Shown here piece by piece: positions 45,071-55,263 of a DNA stretch of 64,000 nt (position 1 is its first letter; the number at the start of each line of letters is the position of its first letter). Source of the stretch: Chachezhania antarctica (GTDB lineage Bacteria > Pseudomonadota > Alphaproteobacteria > Rhodobacterales > Rhodobacteraceae); contig NZ_QZEX01000004.1 of assembly GCF_003646465.1 (NCBI RefSeq), positions 1-64,000 on the forward strand. The letters are read 5' to 3'. The notes under the pieces are model-generated. The model had not been told where the DNA came from and searched no databases. It saw only the letters and a program-made list of their open reading frames with translations. A program made the position numbers and the translations under genes.

Positions 45071-45136
45071 GGGGGCTTTGCTCCCGTCCGGTTCAGGCGA
45101 ACCGGACTCCCCCAAGGTATTTGGGGGCCGAAGAAG
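45071..45136 (+). repeat. Two-hairpin 3' element, copy E (downstream of moaB)
   Basis: Read with moaB: hairpin 1 GGGGGCTTTGCTCCC, hairpin 2 GTCCGGTTC-AGGC-GAACCGGAC (9 bp), then TCCCCCAAGGTATTT and the tail CCGAAGAAG. The stem of hairpin 2 differs from that of copies A and B but still pairs fully. Confidence 0.7.
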
Positions 45137-45328
45137 CCGGGGCGCCGGGTCTGGAATTGCGACGGAAACGGTTGCGTGCTGCGTAGCAGGAATAGCGGTC
45201 GTTGGCGGAGGCGCATTCACGTCGCCGTGGCTTGGCTTTTCCGGAGGGCAGGCTAGACTTCGGGATGGCCCCGGGTCAGGCGTGTCAGGCATTCGATTAC
45301 GACGAGGCAGCGCGGAGGACATTGCGCA

Positions 45329-46846
45329 ATGCGATTTTTGCGAAGGGGCCTGGGTGGGCTCTTTCTTCTGGCGGTCACGCTCGGCTTGCTGGCCTTTGCG
45401 GTCGACCGCGTGCGCGATGCCGTTGTCACCAGCCTGAATGCCGACACCAGTCCGCCGCCCGCGCGGGAGCGGGTCTTTGCCGTGGACCTCGTGACGGCGG
45501 ATCCGCAGACGGTATCGCCGCTTCTGCACGCCTATGGCCAGGTTCAGAGCCGCCGGACGCTGGAAATTCGCGCGCCGGTGAACGGGCGTGTCCTGTACCT
45601 GTCGCCGGATTTCGTCGAAGGCGGTGCAGTGGAGTCCGAACAGCTTCTGGTGCAGATCGACCTGACCGATGCGCAATCCGTCCTGGACCGGACCCGCACG
45701 GAACGCCGCGATGCCGAGGCCGAGGTGCGTGATGCCGAACGGTCGCTGGAGCTGGCCCATGACGAAGTCGCGGCCGCGCGGGAGCAGGCGGATTTGCGGG
45801 TGCGGGCCTTCGACCGGCAGACGGATCTGGTCACCCGGCAGGTGGGCACCGCCACCGCGCAGGAAGAGGCCGAACTGGCGGCGGCTTCGGCCCGGCAGGC
45901 GCTTCTGGCGCGCCGGCAGGCCGAAGCGCAGGCCGAGGCAAGGGTGGACCAGGCCGCGACGCAACTGGCCCGGGCGCAGATTGCCGAGGCCGAGGCGCAG
46001 CGCGTGCTGGACGATACATCAGTCCGGGCCGATTTCGGCGGCACGCTGAGCGGTGTGAACCTTGTTGAAGGCCGGCTTCTGTCGGCGAACGAGAAGATCG
46101 CCGACCTGATCGACCCGAACACACTGGAGGTCGCCTTCCGGATCTCGACCGGGCAATATGCGCGGCTTCTCGACAGTAACAACATGCTGATCCGTGCGCC
46201 GGTGACGGTGTCGCTGGACGCGGCCGGAAACGGGCTGATCGCGCGCGGCCAGATCAACCGGGCCAGTGCCGCGGCGGGCGAAGGCCAGTCGGGGCGCCTG
46301 ATCTTTGCCGACCTGACCGATCCGCGCGGCTTCAAGCCGGGGGATTTCGTCAGCGTCGCGGTAGAGGAACCGCCCGTGGACAACGTGGTGCGGCTGCCCT
46401 CCTCGGCGCTGGGGATCGACGGCGCGGTGCTGGCGATGGGCACCGACGACCGGCTGGAAGCCCTGCCGGTCACGCTGGTGCGACGTCAGGGCGACGATAT
46501 CCTTGTCCGCAGTCCCGATCTGGCCGGACGGCAGGTCGTGAGGATCCGCACACCACTTCTGGGGGCGGGCATCAAGGCCCGGCCGCTCAGGCCTGGTGCC
46601 GATGCCGGGCCCGCGGCCACGGCCGGCGCGGGGGAGGCGGAGGCGATGCAGAAAGCCTCGTTCGAGCCGGGGGAGGCGGACGAGACCCTGGCGCTGACCG
46701 ACGATCGCCGCGCGAAGCTGGTGCAGTTCGTCGAGGCCAGCACTCGTATGCCGGCCGAGATGAAGGCCACCGTGCTGGCCCAGCTGAACCAGACGCAGGT
46801 TCCTATGCAGCTGGTGCAGCGCATCGAATCGCGGATGGGTGGCTAA
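45329..46846 (+). CDS. RND efflux periplasmic adaptor (membrane fusion) protein
   Basis: A 505-residue membrane fusion protein. The N-terminal anchor GGLFLLAVTLGLLAFAV is followed by a lipoyl half (EIRAPVNGRVLYLSPDFVEG), a long alpha-helical hairpin (residues about 115-220, heptad-rich Ala/Glu/Arg) and beta-barrel domains. An unusual C-terminal extension of about 90 residues, Ala/Glu-rich and helical, follows. GGAGGA lies 9 bases before the ATG. The pump gene follows after 41 bases. No TolC gene is adjacent. Confidence 0.9.
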   Translation: MRFLRRGLGGLFLLAVTLGLLAFAVDRVRDAVVTSLNADTSPPPARERVFAVDLVTADPQTVSPLLHAYGQVQSRRTLEIRAPVNGRVLYLSPDFVEGGAVESEQLLVQIDLTDAQSVLDRTRTERRDAEAEVRDAERSLELAHDEVAAAREQADLRVRAFDRQTDLVTRQVGTATAQEEAELAAASARQALLARRQAEAQAEARVDQAATQLARAQIAEAEAQRVLDDTSVRADFGGTLSGVNLVEGRLLSANEKIADLIDPNTLEVAFRISTGQYARLLDSNNMLIRAPVTVSLDAAGNGLIARGQINRASAAAGEGQSGRLIFADLTDPRGFKPGDFVSVAVEEPPVDNVVRLPSSALGIDGAVLAMGTDDRLEALPVTLVRRQGDDILVRSPDLAGRQVVRIRTPLLGAGIKARPLRPGADAGPAATAGAGEAEAMQKASFEPGEADETLALTDDRRAKLVQFVEASTRMPAEMKATVLAQLNQTQVPMQLVQRIESRMGG

Positions 46847-46887
46847 GATGACGGTGCGCGCCCTCTCCCTTGGCAAAGGCCGGTCCC

Positions 46888-49800
46888 ATGCGTGACGTGC
46901 CCGGCGGCGCCTCGGGCGTGCTCAGCTATTTCACGCGCCACCGGACGGCGGCGAACCTGTTGCTGGTGCTGCTGCTGGCCCTTGGCATCGCCGCCATGCC
47001 GCGGATGCGGGCGCAGTTCTTTCCCGATGTCGTGATCGACAGCGTGTCGGTCAACGTGATCTGGGAAGGCGCGGGACCGGAGGATGTCGACGGCGCCATC
47101 GTCCAGTTGCTGGAACCCTACCTGCTGGCGGTCGACGGGGTGGAGACCTCGCAGTCCACGTCCCGCGAGGGGCGCGCGACCATCGAGCTGGAGTTCGAGC
47201 CGGGCTGGGACATCAACCGCGGCTACGAAGATGTGCGCCTTGCCGTCGAACAGGTCAACGATCTGCCCGAGGAGGCCGAAGACCCCACCGTGCGGCGCGG
47301 GGGCTGGGCCGACCGGGTGACGGATGTCGTGATCACGGGGCCAATCAACCCCGAGCAACTGGGCCTGTTCGCCGACGAACTGACGCTGAGGCTGTTCGCT
47401 GAAGGCGTGACGCGCACCACGATCCGAGGGGTCGCGGCATCCGAAACCGTGGTCGAGGTGCCCACGGTCAACCTGATCGCGCACGATATCAGCATGGCCG
47501 ACATCGCCGCCGTCATCGCGGCGGAAGTCAGCGCCGATCCCGCGGGCGAGGTGACGGGCGCCAACGCGCGCGTTCGGACGGGCAGCGAAAAGCGCACGCC
47601 CGACGAGATTGAAACCATCGTGCTGCGGTCGAACGACGACGGCTCGAAGCTGACCATCGGCGATGTCGCCACGATCCGCTTTGAAGGCGTCGACCGGTCG
47701 CGCGCCTATTTCGTGGGGCCGGATCCCGCGATCTCGATCCGGGTGGACCGGACGGATCTGGGTGACGCCATCAAGATCCAGCACCAGGTCGAAGAGGTGG
47801 TGGCCGAGATGCAGGCGACCTTGCCGGAAGGGGTCACCGTCCAGCTGATCCGGACACGGGCCGAGGCGATTTCGGGCCGGCTCGAGATCCTGATCGACAA
47901 TGGCCTGATGGGGCTGGGGCTGGTCGTGATCCTGCTGTTCCTGTTCCTGAATGCCCGCACGGCGATCTGGGTCGCGGCCGGGATACCGGCGGCCATGTTC
48001 GCGGCCATCGCGCTCATGTATGCCTTCGGGCTGACGCTCAACATGATCTCGCTCTTCGGTCTGATCATCACGCTGGGGATCGTGGTCGACGACGCGATTG
48101 TCGTGGGCGAACACGCGGATTTCCGGGCCAGGCGGCTGGGGGAGCACCCCATGGTCGCGGCCGAAAACGCGGCCAGGCGCATGGCGATGCCCGTCTTTGC
48201 CGCGACGCTTACGACGGTGATCGCGTTCTTCGGCCTCACTGCCATCGGCGGGCGCTTCGGCGACCTGATACAGGATATCCCGTTCACCGTGATCGTGGTG
48301 CTGCTGGCCTCGCTGGTGGAATGCTTCCTGATCCTGCCGCACCACATGGCCCATGCCATCGGCGACAGCGGCAAGGCGTACTGGTACGACTGGCCCAACC
48401 GGCAGGTGAACAAGGGCTTTCGCTGGTTCCGGGACACCGCGTTCCGGCCCTTCATCGCATGGGTGCTGTGGGCGCGCTATGTCGTGCTGGCCGGGGCCGT
48501 GGCGATCCTGGCCACGCAGGCGGCATTGTTCATCACCGGCGACGTGCAATGGCGGTTCTTCAACGCGCCCGAACGCGGATCGGTCACCGGCAATTTCGCC
48601 ATGCTGGAAGGCGCCACCCGCGCCGACACGATGGAGATGATCCGCGAGATCCAGCGGGCCACCGAAGAACTGGGGGCCGAATTCGCCGAACGGTACGACG
48701 GCCCCAACCCGCTGGATTACGTGATGGCCGAAATCGGCGGCAATGCCGGGCGGACCCTGCCGGGTGTGGAATCCAAGGACGCCGATCTTCTGGGCGGCAT
48801 CTCGATCGAACTGATCGATGCCGACCTGCGCCCCTATTCCAGCTTCGCCTTCGTCGGAGAGCTGCAGGACCGCGTCCAGCGTCACCCGATGCTCGAAGTC
48901 ATGAGCTTCCGCGGCTGGCGTTCCGGCCCCGGGGGCGATGCGCTCGACGTGCAATTCTACGGCGCGGACGTCGACACGCTGAAAGCCGCGGCCGAGGATC
49001 TGAAGACGGCGCTTCTGCGGTTCCCCGAGGTGTCGGCGGTCGAGGACACGCTGGCCTACGACAAGGAGGAACTGATCCTAGACCTCACGCCGCAGGGCGA
49101 GGCGCTGGGTTTCACCATCGACGGTCTGGGTCGGATCCTGCGCGCACGGCTGGCAGGGATCGAGGCCGCGACCTATCCCGACGGGCCCCGCAGCGCCGCG
49201 ATCCGGGTGGAGCTGCCGGAAAGCGAACAGACCGCCGATTTCCTCGACCGGACCTACCTGCGAACCCCGGCAGGCCTTTACGTGCCGCTGGCCGACATCG
49301 TCAGCGTCAAGCGCCGCAGCGGCTTTGCCACCGTCAAGCGCGAGGACGGGATCCGGCTGGTCTCGGTTACCGGCGACATTTCGGAAGACGATCCGGCCCG
49401 GGCCGAGGCCGTGGGTAAGGCGCTGGAGGTCGAAATCCTGCCCATCATCGCCGCCGAGCGGCAGGTCGACTGGCGCCTGTCAGGGCTCTCGGAACAGGAG
49501 AGCGAATTCCTGAACGACGCCCGCACCGGTGCCATTCTGGTGCTGCTCGGGATCTTCCTGGTACTGGCCTGGGTGTTCGGAAGCTGGACCCGGCCCATGG
49601 TGGTGATGGCGATCATCCCCTTCGGGCTCGTGGGAACGATCTGGGGCCACTACATCTGGGACGTGCCGCTTTCGATGTTCACGGTGGTGGGTCTTCTGGG
49701 CATGATCGGTATCATCATCAACGATTCCATCGTGCTGGTGACCACCATTGACGAATACGCCAGGGATCGTGGCCTGTGGCCCGCGATCGTCGACGCCACG

Positions 49801-50274
49801 GCCGATCGTCTGCGCCCGGTGATGTTGACGACAATGACCACAGTGCTGGGGCTCGCGCCGCTCCTTTATGAACGGTCCCAGCAGGCGCAGTTCCTGAAAC
49901 CGACGGTGATCACGCTGGTCTACGGGCTGGGCTTCGGCATGTTGCTGGTGCTTCTGTTGGTGCCCGCGCTGGTCGCGATCCAGCAGGACATCGCCCGGCC
50001 ATGGATGGCCTTCCGCCGCGGCCTGCGCACCAGGGCCCACCAGGTCCGCCGCCCGCTCATCGCGGCGGCCGCACTGGTCGCGGCATGGTTCTGCGTGACT
50101 GTCGGCTGGGTATTGGCCTTCGGCGCGCTGCCCGGCCCCTTGCAGGTGGTCCCGGGCGCACACGGTCTCTGGCCGTCCATCGGCCTCTTCCTGGCTGGCA
50201 CGGCGGTCCTCTGCCTCGTCAGCTACGCCATCGCTGCGTGGCGCTACGGGGCCGAACTGTCGAGACGCGTGTAA
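46888..50274 (+). CDS. RND family efflux pump inner membrane transporter
   Basis: A 1128-residue AcrB-fold proton-driven exporter with twelve membrane helices and two large periplasmic loops. [15 protein letters not shown] is the helix 4 segment with the proton-relay Asp pair, and the second-half counterpart is [16 protein letters not shown]. The C-terminal 90 residues add two extra hydrophobic helices beyond the usual RND end. The start at 46888 has AAGG upstream; a TTG six codons earlier is possible. Its last 31 bases overlap the convergent Nudix gene. Confidence 0.92.
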   Translation: MRDVPGGASGVLSYFTRHRTAANLLLVLLLALGIAAMPRMRAQFFPDVVIDSVSVNVIWEGAGPEDVDGAIVQLLEPYLLAVDGVETSQSTSREGRATIELEFEPGWDINRGYEDVRLAVEQVNDLPEEAEDPTVRRGGWADRVTDVVITGPINPEQLGLFADELTLRLFAEGVTRTTIRGVAASETVVEVPTVNLIAHDISMADIAAVIAAEVSADPAGEVTGANARVRTGSEKRTPDEIETIVLRSNDDGSKLTIGDVATIRFEGVDRSRAYFVGPDPAISIRVDRTDLGDAIKIQHQVEEVVAEMQATLPEGVTVQLIRTRAEAISGRLEILIDNGLMGLGLVVILLFLFLNARTAIWVAAGIPAAMFAAIALMYAFGLTLNMISLFGLIITLGIVVDDAIVVGEHADFRARRLGEHPMVAAENAARRMAMPVFAATLTTVIAFFGLTAIGGRFGDLIQDIPFTVIVVLLASLVECFLILPHHMAHAIGDSGKAYWYDWPNRQVNKGFRWFRDTAFRPFIAWVLWARYVVLAGAVAILATQAALFITGDVQWRFFNAPERGSVTGNFAMLEGATRADTMEMIREIQRATEELGAEFAERYDGPNPLDYVMAEIGGNAGRTLPGVESKDADLLGGISIELIDADLRPYSSFAFVGELQDRVQRHPMLEVMSFRGWRSGPGGDALDVQFYGADVDTLKAAAEDLKTALLRFPEVSAVEDTLAYDKEELILDLTPQGEALGFTIDGLGRILRARLAGIEAATYPDGPRSAAIRVELPESEQTADFLDRTYLRTPAGLYVPLADIVSVKRRSGFATVKREDGIRLVSVTGDISEDDPARAEAVGKALEVEILPIIAAERQVDWRLSGLSEQESEFLNDARTGAILVLLGIFLVLAWVFGSWTRPMVVMAIIPFGLVGTIWGHYIWDVPLSMFTVVGLLGMIGIIINDSIVLVTTIDEYARDRGLWPAIVDATADRLRPVMLTTMTTVLGLAPLLYERSQQAQFLKPTVITLVYGLGFGMLLVLLLVPALVAIQQDIARPWMAFRRGLRTRAHQVRRPLIAAAALVAAWFCVTVGWVLAFGALPGPLQVVPGAHGLWPSIGLFLAGTAVLCLVSYAIAAWRYGAELSRRV

Positions 50275-50711
50275 GCGCCGCGCAGGGCCAGCTCCAGCAG
50301 TTCCGGGACAAGGTCGCTCATCGGCAGGGAACGGTCCAGCACCTGGGTCGGCTCGAACCAGCGCGCCTCCAGCGCATCGTCCGCCGCCACCGCTGTGCCG
50401 CCGCGATACAGGCAAAGCACGCCGGCCAGAAGATAATGCGTGGCTATGGCATCGCCCTCGTGACGCACAAGATCGATATTCGTCAGGTACCCAACCGGAT
50501 CGGCCGTCACCCCGGTTTCCTCCAGAAGCTCCCGTCGGGCCGCCTCCAGCGCCGTCTCCCCGGGCTCGACATGGCCGCCGGGAAACCCCCAGAGCCCATG
50601 GTCCATCACTTTCCCGCGCCGCACCAGAAGAACGCGGCCCTCGTGCAGAACGACCGCCAGCGCTGCAAGGCGCGGCCACGGCCGGTGCAAGGGATCCTGA
50701 TCATCATTCAT
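50244..50711 (-). CDS. Nudix hydrolase
   Basis: A 155-residue Nudix protein. The box is [20 protein letters not shown] then TG (residues about 46-68), matching the GX5EX7REUXEEXGU pattern with Leu at the variable position. It hydrolyses nucleoside diphosphates linked to another group; substrate unknown. The start at 50711 begins the conserved region; an ATG 17 codons earlier is possible. It overlaps the RND gene tail by 31 bases. Confidence 0.87.
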   Translation of the reverse strand: MNDDQDPLHRPWPRLAALAVVLHEGRVLLVRRGKVMDHGLWGFPGGHVEPGETALEAARRELLEETGVTADPVGYLTNIDLVRHEGDAIATHYLLAGVLCLYRGGTAVAADDALEARWFEPTQVLDRSLPMSDLVPELLELALRGAYTRLDSSAP

Positions 50712-50776
50712 CCCGCCCGCATACAACCCGCCGCGAGGCTTGTCATCCGCTCGGCAGATCAAGCCGGCGCGCGTGG

Positions 50777-50822
50777 CTTCTTTGGTCCTGAAATACCTCG
50801 GGGGTCCGGGGGCAGTGCCCCC
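50777..50822 (-). repeat. Two-hairpin 3' element, copy F (lacks hairpin 2)
   Basis: On the minus strand, past the DsbD-like gene: GGGGGCACTGCCCCC, three bases, then CCCCCGAGGTATTT and the partial tail AAAGAAG. The second hairpin is missing, which shows that the box and hairpin 1 are the more constant parts. Confidence 0.65.
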
Positions 50823-50844
50823 GTCCAGCGGTCACGCGACACGA

Positions 50845-51678
50845 TCAGCCCGCCGTACAGCCACGGATGTCGACCGCATGCCGCTGCCCCAGCACGGTGA
50901 TCCGCACCTCGCTGCGGTCAATGCCGGTCATCACGCCGCCATCGGCGATCAGATTGGTCGTCGCGATCAGCCGGTCGCCCCTGCGCTCGGTGCGGGTCAC
51001 GCCCGGCCAGAAGGCGCTGCCCGGTTCGATTACCGCCACTTCGCGCCCGCCGGCCGACGGCATCCGGATCTCGGCCTGCAATTGCAGCCCGTCCGCGCCG
51101 GGCGCCAGGGAGCAGGTGGCCGAGGTCACGCCGGCCTCGCGCCTTGTATAGGGGCGCTGGGCGGCGGCGGCGGCGATGGCCGGGTTGTGCCCGGCGGTGC
51201 CATCCAGCACGCGGTCGAAATCCAGTGTGCCGGGTATGCAGATGTCCTTGCAGAACCCGAAATCCAGCTGCCCGCGCAGGCGCACCGGCTGTCCGGCGCG
51301 GCGGGGCGTGATCTCGATCGGCAGGACCATCTGGTTCTCGTAGACGATCGTACGCATTCCGTCCTGAACCATCACAGTCGGCGTGGGCCATGTGATCTCG
51401 ACAGCGCCCAGGTTGCGCGAGCCCGTCCAGTCGAAGCGCGGGGGAATGCCGGCCTCTCCCGGTGCGCGCCAGTAGGTCTTCCAGCCATCGGGCAGCGTAA
51501 GCCGGATCGCGCCCACAAGCGCCCCGTTGCGGGCCTGTCCGCCGTCGAGCACCTCGATCCGCACGAGGTCGTCCAGTGTTTCCGCCGGGGCCAGCGCGGG
51601 CAGGGCGGCAAGACATAGGCCAAGGGCCATTCTGCGCAGACGGGCGAAAGACCGGAGAGGGAAGAGCGTGATGTTCAT
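50845..51678 (-). CDS. DsbD alpha-domain-like periplasmic protein
   Basis: A 277-residue exported protein resembling the N-terminal (alpha) domain of the thiol reductant transporter DsbD, but standing alone. The signal peptide covers residues 1-32 (LALGLC-type core, cut near PALAPAE). The redox pair is C143 and C147 in FGFCKDICIPG. It would receive electrons from a membrane partner and pass them to periplasmic disulfides. No DsbD membrane domain is adjacent. The start at 51678 is the first Met before the signal peptide. Confidence 0.82.
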   Translation of the reverse strand: MNITLFPLRSFARLRRMALGLCLAALPALAPAETLDDLVRIEVLDGGQARNGALVGAIRLTLPDGWKTYWRAPGEAGIPPRFDWTGSRNLGAVEITWPTPTVMVQDGMRTIVYENQMVLPIEITPRRAGQPVRLRGQLDFGFCKDICIPGTLDFDRVLDGTAGHNPAIAAAAAQRPYTRREAGVTSATCSLAPGADGLQLQAEIRMPSAGGREVAVIEPGSAFWPGVTRTERRGDRLIATTNLIADGGVMTGIDRSEVRITVLGQRHAVDIRGCTAG

Positions 51679-52023
51679 GTCGTCAGATTTGCGCCCGATT
51701 GCCGGAAAAGCCAAGTTCCCGCCGGTCACGTTACGGTCAATCGGTTGCAACAGAATGAGCGCGCCGGGAAAATCCCGTACAATATTCGGGCGCGCGTGCC
51801 CGGCAGACGGGCAGTGTGACGGGCGGCAGGACCGCGCCCGGCGCCAATATCCGCCGATATGGCGGGGATGGGCCGGTGAGCGGAACTGTCCCTTGCACGG
51901 CGGTGCCGTGGCGACCATCTTTGACCAAAGCGGCGTGCCAGCGACCTGCGACGGTCGCATTTCGGCGGCCGGGATTTTCACGCCTCGCCCGGGCCGGGGC
52001 GGCGCAAACCGACGGGATGCCTG
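51679..52023. other. Intergenic, divergent promoter region
   Basis: 345 bases between the divergent DsbD-like and UPF0301 genes. Short open frames here overlap both genes and have no coding character. I see scattered promoter-like words (TTGCAA, TACAAT) at the wrong spacing, and no hairpin or repeat stronger than chance. It holds two promoters by necessity; I cannot place them. Confidence 0.4.
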
Positions 52024-52581
52024 ATGATGGATCTGACCGGCAAATTGCTGATCGCCATGCCCGGGATGGGAGATCCGCGTTTCGGCCATTCGGTCGTCTT
52101 CCTGTGCTCGCACGGGGAGGACGGCGCGATGGGCCTGATCGTTAACAAGCCGGCGCAGGACCTGCGGGTCTTCGACCTTCTGGGCCAGCTCGATATCGAG
52201 ACGGAGCCGGAGGCAACCAACGCGCCGGTCTATTTCGGCGGGCCGGTGGAAACGGCGCGGGGCTTCGTGCTGCATTCCGCGGGCAACGTGCCGCGGGCCA
52301 GTTCGCTGGATGTGTGCGAGGGCTTCGCGATGACCGCGACGGTCGATATCCTGGAAGATATCGGCGCGGGTCTTGGCCCCAGCTCGGCCATTCTGGCGTT
52401 GGGGTACGCCGGATGGGGGCCGGGGCAGCTGGAAGACGAGATCGCGCAGAATGGCTGGCTGACGGTCGATGCCGATCCGGGATTAGTGTTCTCCCTGCCG
52501 AACGAGGCCAAGTGGTCCGCCGCGCTGAATGCGCTGGGGGTCGATCCGCTGACATTGTCGGCCGCCGCCGGGCGGGCTTGA
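52024..52581 (+). CDS. UPF0301 (YqgE/AlgH) family protein
   Basis: A 185-residue protein of the widely conserved YqgE/AlgH family, function unsettled. The conserved LTGKLLIAMPGMGDPRFGHS, then GAMGLIVNKP, YFGGPVETARGFVLHS and LGYAGWGPGQLEDEI are all present. It starts ATGATG; either codon could be used. A long G-quadruplex hairpin follows 13 bases after its stop. Confidence 0.93.
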   Translation: MMDLTGKLLIAMPGMGDPRFGHSVVFLCSHGEDGAMGLIVNKPAQDLRVFDLLGQLDIETEPEATNAPVYFGGPVETARGFVLHSAGNVPRASSLDVCEGFAMTATVDILEDIGAGLGPSSAILALGYAGWGPGQLEDEIAQNGWLTVDADPGLVFSLPNEAKWSAALNALGVDPLTLSAAAGRA

Positions 52582-52593
52582 CCCGCGGGAGTT

Positions 52594-52667
52594 ACGCGCC
52601 CTCAGCGGCCCACCCACCCTCCCGTCGCGCGGCGGCTCTGCCGCCACGCTTGCCGCTTCGGGCGCGT
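52594..52667. repeat. G-quadruplex hairpin element, copy 1
   Basis: Outer arms ACGCGCCCtcaGCGGC (52594-52609) and GCCGCttcGGGCGCGT (52652-52667) pair apart from a 3-base internal bulge. The loop holds CCCACCCACCCTCCCG and an inner hairpin GGCGGC-TCT-GCCGCC. The other strand reads GGGAGGGTGGGTGGG, four G3 runs with one-base loops. Two similar elements lie at 54.1 and 58.7 kb. Confidence 0.7.
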
Positions 52668-52739
52668 TCGTGCCCGGTTTCGGGCTGCGCGCCGGTCGCC
52701 GGCGCCGGGCATTGCTTGGCGTGTTCAGATCGAGGATCC

Positions 52740-54026
52740 TCAATCCGGCGGCGAGGTTTTCTCCTCGCAGGCCTGCGCTGCCAGTCCATCCCCGAAGCCG
52801 CGCAGCTCGTAGGAGCGGAGGAGGCCATCGCCCGGTGCCATGTCGAGCGGTGCGACGTGGAGGACCTTGCCCGCGGCCATCTGGTCGACAAGGCCGGGGT
52901 GCAGCGGTTCTGCCGTGCGGCCTTCGGTGGTGGAGGCCCCAGGCAGGGTGACAGCCGTCTGAAAGCCCTCGTTGTTGTCGACCGTCAGCGCGTATCCGTA
53001 GGTGACAGGCTTGTCCCGGTCCGGCCCCTGATAGCGCGGCAGGGGCGCGATGCCCAGGTGACGGTCGCAGGTGAAGGTCAGGCTCTCTATCGCCGAGTCG
53101 GGGGGGCCGAATGTCAGGGCCGGGACGGAGTGGTCGTCGGCGTCGGTAATGTGAGTACCGCGCCATGCGCCGTTGACGAGGATGCCGGGAAAGCCGGTGG
53201 CCCGCGCCGCGAGGGGGCCGTCGCAGTCGGCAAATTCCAAGGCGGCGAAGGAGCCATCCAGTCCGAAGGTCGTCGTCAGCGGGGACGTGTCGTCGGTCCC
53301 CGTGGCCCTCAGCCGGACGGTGCTGCCACGGCGAAGGGCGTCGATGATGCCTTTGGTGAATTCGGCCTGAAGCAGGTTGCCTTCGATCCGGGAGGGCGTG
53401 GCGGCCTGGGTCATGAGCATTTCGTCCGGCGCCTGCACGTCGACCTCGACGCGGGTCCAGTTGTCATGTTCTTCGACGGGGCCGAAGACCAGCTGAGGCA
53501 AGGCCCGGTCGTTGCAGCCGGCGATCAGGAAGTGCCCACTGTCGTCGCGGACGAACCCTCCCCTCGCCGGCGTGACCGTCCATTCGCCGCCGTGATGCGG
53601 TCGCTCGATGGCCGCGTTGCGGATCCACCGGCCCGGGGCGGGGCCTCCCCCCGGGGTTTTCAGGGTGTAACTGCTGGAGGAGGACGCCGCGGCTTGCGTC
53701 CCGTTTGCGGACCCGGAGTGCGCATTGGCCAGGGCCATGCCGTTGGCCATCTGGCGGGCGACGGCCGCCTGGGTGCAGGCGACGAAGATCTTGCCGAAGC
53801 GCTTCACGTCTTCGGGCGGCACGCCGATGTAGTTGTGGGAGATCAGCCGGTCGAGCACGTCATCGGCGAAGCCTTCCTCGGCCGTGCCAGCGACGACGCA
53901 GGCGCAAAGATCCGGGAAGTCGGGATTGGCCGTAACGCAGGCTGCTTCGCGATCGGCCAGGGCCGGGGCGGCGAGCCAGATGAGGAGGAGGGCTATCGGG
54001 CCTGAGGTACGGTGGAGGGGGCTCAT
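52740..54026 (-). CDS. Exported protein of unknown function
   Basis: 428 residues with a signal peptide (PIALLLIWLAAPALA, cut before DREAAC). Residues about 25-95 form a small Cys-containing domain (CVTANPDFPDLCACVVAG, then FGKIFVACTQAAVARQ). A Ser/Ala linker leads to two similar beta-rich modules, each with a LxFGP word (PQLVFGPVEEHD and PALTFGPPDSAI) and a Cys-Asp pair. No family recognised. A cleaved periplasmic protein with an internal duplication is the most I can say. The G-quadruplex hairpin at 54.1 kb is just upstream. Confidence 0.78.
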   Translation of the reverse strand: MSPLHRTSGPIALLLIWLAAPALADREAACVTANPDFPDLCACVVAGTAEEGFADDVLDRLISHNYIGVPPEDVKRFGKIFVACTQAAVARQMANGMALANAHSGSANGTQAAASSSSSYTLKTPGGGPAPGRWIRNAAIERPHHGGEWTVTPARGGFVRDDSGHFLIAGCNDRALPQLVFGPVEEHDNWTRVEVDVQAPDEMLMTQAATPSRIEGNLLQAEFTKGIIDALRRGSTVRLRATGTDDTSPLTTTFGLDGSFAALEFADCDGPLAARATGFPGILVNGAWRGTHITDADDHSVPALTFGPPDSAIESLTFTCDRHLGIAPLPRYQGPDRDKPVTYGYALTVDNNEGFQTAVTLPGASTTEGRTAEPLHPGLVDQMAAGKVLHVAPLDMAPGDGLLRSYELRGFGDGLAAQACEEKTSPPD

Positions 54027-54056
54027 GGACGTTCCTGCATCCTGACGCGGCGGACC

Positions 54057-54142
54057 GCGCCTTTGCGCCCGTTGCCGGCCCGCCCGCCCTCCCTCGCCGG
54101 ATGCGTGCCGCATCCTGCAGCCGGCAACGGGCGCAAAGGCGC
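54057..54142. repeat. G-quadruplex hairpin element, copy 2
   Basis: A perfect 22-bp outer stem (54057-54078 with 54121-54142) encloses 42 bases holding CCCGCCCGCCCTCCC and an inner hairpin GGATGCG-TGC-CGCATCC. The opposite strand reads GGGAGGGCGGGCGGG. Five T follow the right arm. It lies upstream of the unknown exported protein and downstream of sua5, both on the minus strand. Confidence 0.75.
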
Positions 54143-54288
54143 TTTTTGCCGGCGGGGCACAGCGGAGATCGGAGATGCGAGCGTTGAGATGGTGGAGACC
54201 GTTGGCAGAGACAGTGGGAACATTTGTCTGGAGTTGTCGGCCAATATGCCCTGTGCGTCCAGAGTTTATGCCCGATCTCGCCAGCCCG

Positions 54289-55263
54289 TTACGCGCGCGG
54301 CGCGGCGGCGCGGCTCAGCCGGTCGTTGATCGCGCGGCCTAACCCCGTGTCGGGCACGGGGGCGACGGCGATGGGCCGTTTCCGCGAATCGAGCTGGTGG
54401 AGGCAATCGAAGAGACGCGCGGCGGCTTCGGCCAGGTCTCCGGTGGGGGACAGCGACAGATCGCAGGGGCCGGGTCCGAAGCCGAGGTAGAGCTCCGTGG
54501 CCTCGGCCGCATCGGCGTTCAGGCGCACGGCGCCTTCGGGGGCGTAGTGGCTGGTCAGTTGACCCGGGGCGGTGATGGCGGCCCCGTCCGGGCGGGCCAG
54601 CGTCTGGCCGAGATGGGCTTCGATATCCTCTGCCGCCAGTCCGCCGGGGCGCAGGAGCGTGGGTGTCGGGCCATCGAGACCGACGATTGTGCTTTCAAGC
54701 CCGACCGTCGTGGGACCGGCATCCAGCACGGCGGCGATCCGGCCGTCGAGACCGGCCAGAACATGATCCGCCGTCGTCGGGCTGATCCGGCCTGACGGGT
54801 TGGCGGACGGTGCCGCCAGCGGCGTCCCGGCGGCGCTCAACAAGGCCTGCGCCGCGGGATGGGCCGGGACGCGGACGGCGAGCGTGTCGAGCCCGGCGGT
54901 CGTCAGCCCGGCGATGCCGTGACCGGGGCGCAACGGCAGGACCAGCGTCAGCGGGCCGGGCCAGAAGGCGGAAGCCAGCGCCTCCGCGATATCGGGCCAT
55001 TCGACGATCCGGCGCGCGGCGTCGGCATCCGGCACATGCGCGATCAGCGGGTTGAAACTGGGCCGCCCCTTGGCCGCGTAGATGCCGGCCACGGCTTCCC
55101 CCCGGCGGGCGTCGCCGCCCAGGCCGTAGACCGTCTCTGTCGGGAAGGCCACCAGCGCGCCGGAACGCAGCAACCGGGCCGCTTCGGCAATGCCGGCCGA
55201 ATCTGCCGCGAGACGCCGTGTGGGCGCGGAATTCTGGCTGACATCTGACAGGGTTGGCGCCAT
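54289..55263 (-). CDS. L-threonylcarbamoyladenylate synthase (Sua5 type)
   Basis: A 324-residue enzyme making threonylcarbamoyl-AMP from threonine, bicarbonate and ATP, the first step of t6A tRNA modification. The YrdC domain has PTETVYGLG (residues 41-49), KGRPSFNPL (65-73) and SANPSGRIS. A C-terminal Sua5 domain (HYAPEGAVRL onward) makes it the long form. The start at 55263 is by homology, with no good ribosome site. The frame stays open a further 1.9 kb upstream, opposite the acyl-CoA dehydrogenase, which is a GC effect. Confidence 0.92.
   Translation of the reverse strand: MAPTLSDVSQNSAPTRRLAADSAGIAEAARLLRSGALVAFPTETVYGLGGDARRGEAVAGIYAAKGRPSFNPLIAHVPDADAARRIVEWPDIAEALASAFWPGPLTLVLPLRPGHGIAGLTTAGLDTLAVRVPAHPAAQALLSAAGTPLAAPSANPSGRISPTTADHVLAGLDGRIAAVLDAGPTTVGLESTIVGLDGPTPTLLRPGGLAAEDIEAHLGQTLARPDGAAITAPGQLTSHYAPEGAVRLNADAAEATELYLGFGPGPCDLSLSPTGDLAEAAARLFDCLHQLDSRKRPIAVAPVPDTGLGRAINDRLSRAAAPRA

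Noticed and set aside
46843-48954. A 703-codon minus-strand frame opposite the RND pump
   Set aside because: Composition is that of an antisense shadow, and the plus strand encodes a well-conserved transporter throughout.
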